This document shows positions 3,616 to 5,377 of a stretch of DNA of 5,377 bases, piece after piece (position 1 is the first letter of the stretch; the number at the start of each line of letters is the position of its first letter). A program made the translations under genes and the position numbers. The notes below the pieces were generated by a model, which did no database searches, was not told the origin of the DNA, and saw nothing but the letters and a program-made list of their open reading frames with translations. The DNA is taken from assembly GCA_015491055.1 (NCBI GenBank), contig WFWP01000032.1, positions 1 to 5,377 of the forward strand, in the 5' to 3' direction. Source of the DNA: Patescibacteria group bacterium. GTDB taxonomy: Bacteria; Patescibacteriota; Minisyncoccia; Phycocordibacterales; UBA2100.

Positions 3616-5377
3616 ATGAAAAAAAATTTCTCAAATAACAGAGACTATATACATATTGATGATGTTGGCGGAGAGTTTGGATATTCACGGGAATATGTGA
3701 GGAATTTGGCGCGCAAAGGATTGGTTAAGTCCGAGAGAAGCGTGAATGGTGAGATTTTTGTAGATAAAAAAGATTTGTTGTCTTTCGCAAGAAATCAATC
3801 GGTAGATACCGGCGCCAAACAGCACGCTCTTGCCAGTATGGTATATGGTTCAATGGGTACGGCAAATAAGCAAAACGGTTCCCGGTTAAACGCAGTGAAA
3901 TCAACACTTTCGTCCGGGTCGGGCTTGCATATGTCCGATGCGAAAAAATTATCGTCAAGTTCCGGTTCGGATACAGCGGTTAGGATGCAAAGTGTTGCAA
4001 AAGGGGGAACTTTTGGGAATATGGGACATGGCATATCCGCCGGGAGTCTTGCGCATAAGTCGGTCGCATTAATCACCGCCGTATCTATGGTTTTCGGATT
4101 GTATGCGGTTACTGATCCGAGTTACAGGCAATTTGTCAAAACCGAGGCGTACGATATTGCGAACTTGGCGTATGATACAACGTCGCTTGCATATGAAAGT
4201 GTGATAGACGGTATGGACACAATCATTAATGGCGCTCCCGCATTATTTAATGAATTTGGCAGAAGTGCTGCGTTGGCATTGCAAGGTATGCTTGGATTTG
4301 GCGCATCTGATGATCTCGGTTATCGGTCTTTATCCGATAAAGAAGATAATTACTTAATATTTTCAACGGATACTTCAAACATTTTTGGAGACATGTATTT
4401 CAGGTTATCATCCGGGTTTGATTGGTTAAAATCATTTTTCCACAAACCTGATGAAAATAAATTTGCATATGACATACCTTTTGACACAGAAATGCAGGAA
4501 GATTTCAGAGAATCGTATGCATTTAATGATAATAATTATTATGACTCCGAATATGTGTTTTATGATGAATATGAAGCGGCTGATGATTTATTTGCGGATG
4601 ATAAATCTGATACAAGTGACAAATATCCGAGCAAAGATTCGGAAACGCAAGAGGATTTGGAGTCCGATATTGAAGAAAAGGTGACAATTGTACGAGAAAT
4701 TCATACACGCGAGATCGTAAAAGAGGTTGTGCCGGAAGATAAGATTAGTGACATTATAGATCGTGAAATAGAATTACGGGGCATTGTTTCAAATGATAAT
4801 GAATTTAATAAGCAATTAGACGAGTCTTTGAGTGATCTTCGCAATGAACTGAAAACCGAGTTATTAGGTATCGTTAATGAAGATCGTAAAAACAGTGTAG
4901 CGATAAGTCCAATAGGAGCCCTTTCCCTGTCTCAGCGGATAGATACCTTGAATGATGTGGATTTTATCGATGGATATATACGAGAGTCCGTGATTAAAGA
5001 TTCTTCAATTTCAGGTTCCACCGGTAATTTTACTACTCTTTCGGTTAGTGGGCAAACCACATTGTCCATTATTGATGCGGACAGTTTGAAACTTAACAAT
5101 GGCCTAACCGTCATGGGCGGAAATGTTTCTCTTCCCGATAATTCCATAGAATCAAGTGAAATAACTGACGGTACAATTGCAACAGCAGATATGGCAGATG
5201 GCGCAATAACAAGCTCCAAGATTGCGGATGGAACAATTACAAATGCAGATATAGCAGATTCTGCCATCACAAGTGTCAAAATTGCAGACGGAACCGTGAC
5301 TTCAACAGACATCGCAGACGGCACGCTCACCAACGCTGACATCAGCGCAAGCGCAGGCATCGCATACTCTAAATTAA
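3616..5377 (+). CDS. Large surface fibre/adhesin-like protein with N-terminal HTH (partial)
   Basis: An open frame of 587 codons starts at ATG 3616, the first start after an in-frame TAA at 3589-3591, and leaves the window without a stop, so the C-terminus is missing. Residues 11-60 form a helix-turn-helix like the two in the preceding gene, with GYSREYVRNL at 22-31 and the strand 'GEIFVDKKDLL' at 45-55. A Ser/Gly/Lys-rich linker leads to one hydrophobic helix at about 149-165 (SVALITAVSMVFGLYAV). Then come a probable helical part to about 230, a very acidic Asp/Glu/Tyr-rich stretch (286-357), a probable coiled coil (375-425), a beta-type 'STGNFTTLSVSGQTTL' segment (468-483) and seven ten-residue repeats from 511. 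The charge pattern predicts the HTH inside and the long part outside the cell. Repeats of this style occur in phage-fibre-like and Patescibacteria surface proteins. Attachment or host contact is inferred; DNA binding is untested. Confidence 0.9.
   Translation, partial: MKKNFSNNRDYIHIDDVGGEFGYSREYVRNLARKGLVKSERSVNGEIFVDKKDLLSFARNQSVDTGAKQHALASMVYGSMGTANKQNGSRLNAVKSTLSSGSGLHMSDAKKLSSSSGSDTAVRMQSVAKGGTFGNMGHGISAGSLAHKSVALITAVSMVFGLYAVTDPSYRQFVKTEAYDIANLAYDTTSLAYESVIDGMDTIINGAPALFNEFGRSAALALQGMLGFGASDDLGYRSLSDKEDNYLIFSTDTSNIFGDMYFRLSSGFDWLKSFFHKPDENKFAYDIPFDTEMQEDFRESYAFNDNNYYDSEYVFYDEYEAADDLFADDKSDTSDKYPSKDSETQEDLESDIEEKVTIVREIHTREIVKEVVPEDKISDIIDREIELRGIVSNDNEFNKQLDESLSDLRNELKTELLGIVNEDRKNSVAISPIGALSLSQRIDTLNDVDFIDGYIRESVIKDSSISGSTGNFTTLSVSGQTTLSIIDADSLKLNNGLTVMGGNVSLPDNSIESSEITDGTIATADMADGAITSSKIADGTITNADIADSAITSVKIADGTVTSTDIADGTLTNADISASAGIAYSKL
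5146..5355 (+). repeat. Seven tandem 30-base / ten-residue repeats
   Basis: Codons 511-580 form seven units of exactly ten residues: IESSEITDGT, IATADMADGA, ITSSKIADGT, ITNADIADSA, ITSVKIADGT, VTSTDIADGT and LTNADISASA. The pattern is hydrophobic-T-x-x-x-I-A-D-G-T, as expected for a stacked beta-solenoid or fibre shaft. Units alternate K and D at the fifth position in part. The final residues GIAYSKL before the window edge look like a transition out of the array. At DNA level the units differ enough that the array is not a recent expansion. Confidence 0.9.

Noticed and set aside
4451..4684. Plus-strand frame of 77 codons in another phase
   Set aside because: It is nested in the large open frame from 3616. 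Its Met/Ile/Lys-rich product reflects the acidic, AT-rich sense sequence.
5146..5355. CRISPR array
   Set aside because: The 30-base periodicity is in frame within a coding region, with no separate spacers and imperfect units, so it is a protein repeat.
4932..5360. Minus-strand frame of 142 codons with repeats
   Set aside because: Its repeats are the reverse-strand image of the ten-residue fibre repeats of the sense gene.

Overview
The window is AT-rich bacterial DNA with every credible gene on the + strand. It most resembles a member of the Candidate Phyla Radiation (Patescibacteria, perhaps Parcubacteria-like). The reasons are a short Obg without an extra C-terminal domain, a small YerC/TrpR-like regulator, small helix-turn-helix domains joined to membrane anchors, and a surface protein with a 'STGNFTTLSVSG' segment followed by ten-residue 'IADGTITNAD'-type repeats. 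That lineage call is an inference from style, not from a marker tree. The three complete recognised genes all end in TGA at the expected family length, so TGA is read as stop, which argues against the Gracilibacteria code.

Layout. Positions 1-207 hold no convincing gene but contain two stem-loops. Positions 208-513 are a weakly supported small ORF with one hydrophobic segment. Positions 514-680 are a regulatory-looking leader with several TTGCAT motifs and a promoter. Positions 681-965 encode a YerC/YecD (TrpR-superfamily) regulator. Positions 966-1426 are a 461-base gap with no gene, holding a stem-loop, a purine/pyrimidine alternating tract and an obg promoter candidate. Positions 1427-2398 encode the GTPase Obg. 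A short gap with an exact DnaA-box sequence and a hairpin leads to 2472-3443, a protein with two copies of an excisionase/MerR-like helix-turn-helix and a C-terminal membrane segment. After a 172-base gap with a terminator-like hairpin and a promoter, an ORF opens at 3616 and runs off the right edge. It has one helix-turn-helix of the same type, one membrane segment, an acidic region, a probable coiled coil and a repetitive fibre-like region.

Function. The first part is housekeeping: a small regulator and a ribosome-associated GTPase. The second part is the unusual one. Two adjacent genes carry three related helix-turn-helix modules on predicted membrane proteins, one of which appears to extend outside the cell as a fibre or adhesin. 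Possible readings are a membrane-tethered transcription factor pair, a DNA-to-membrane tether, or a helix-turn-helix fold reused for protein contacts. The sequence alone does not choose between them. Canonical Shine-Dalgarno sequences are missing before the recognised genes, and at least two have -10-like boxes so close to the ATG that leaderless transcripts are plausible.
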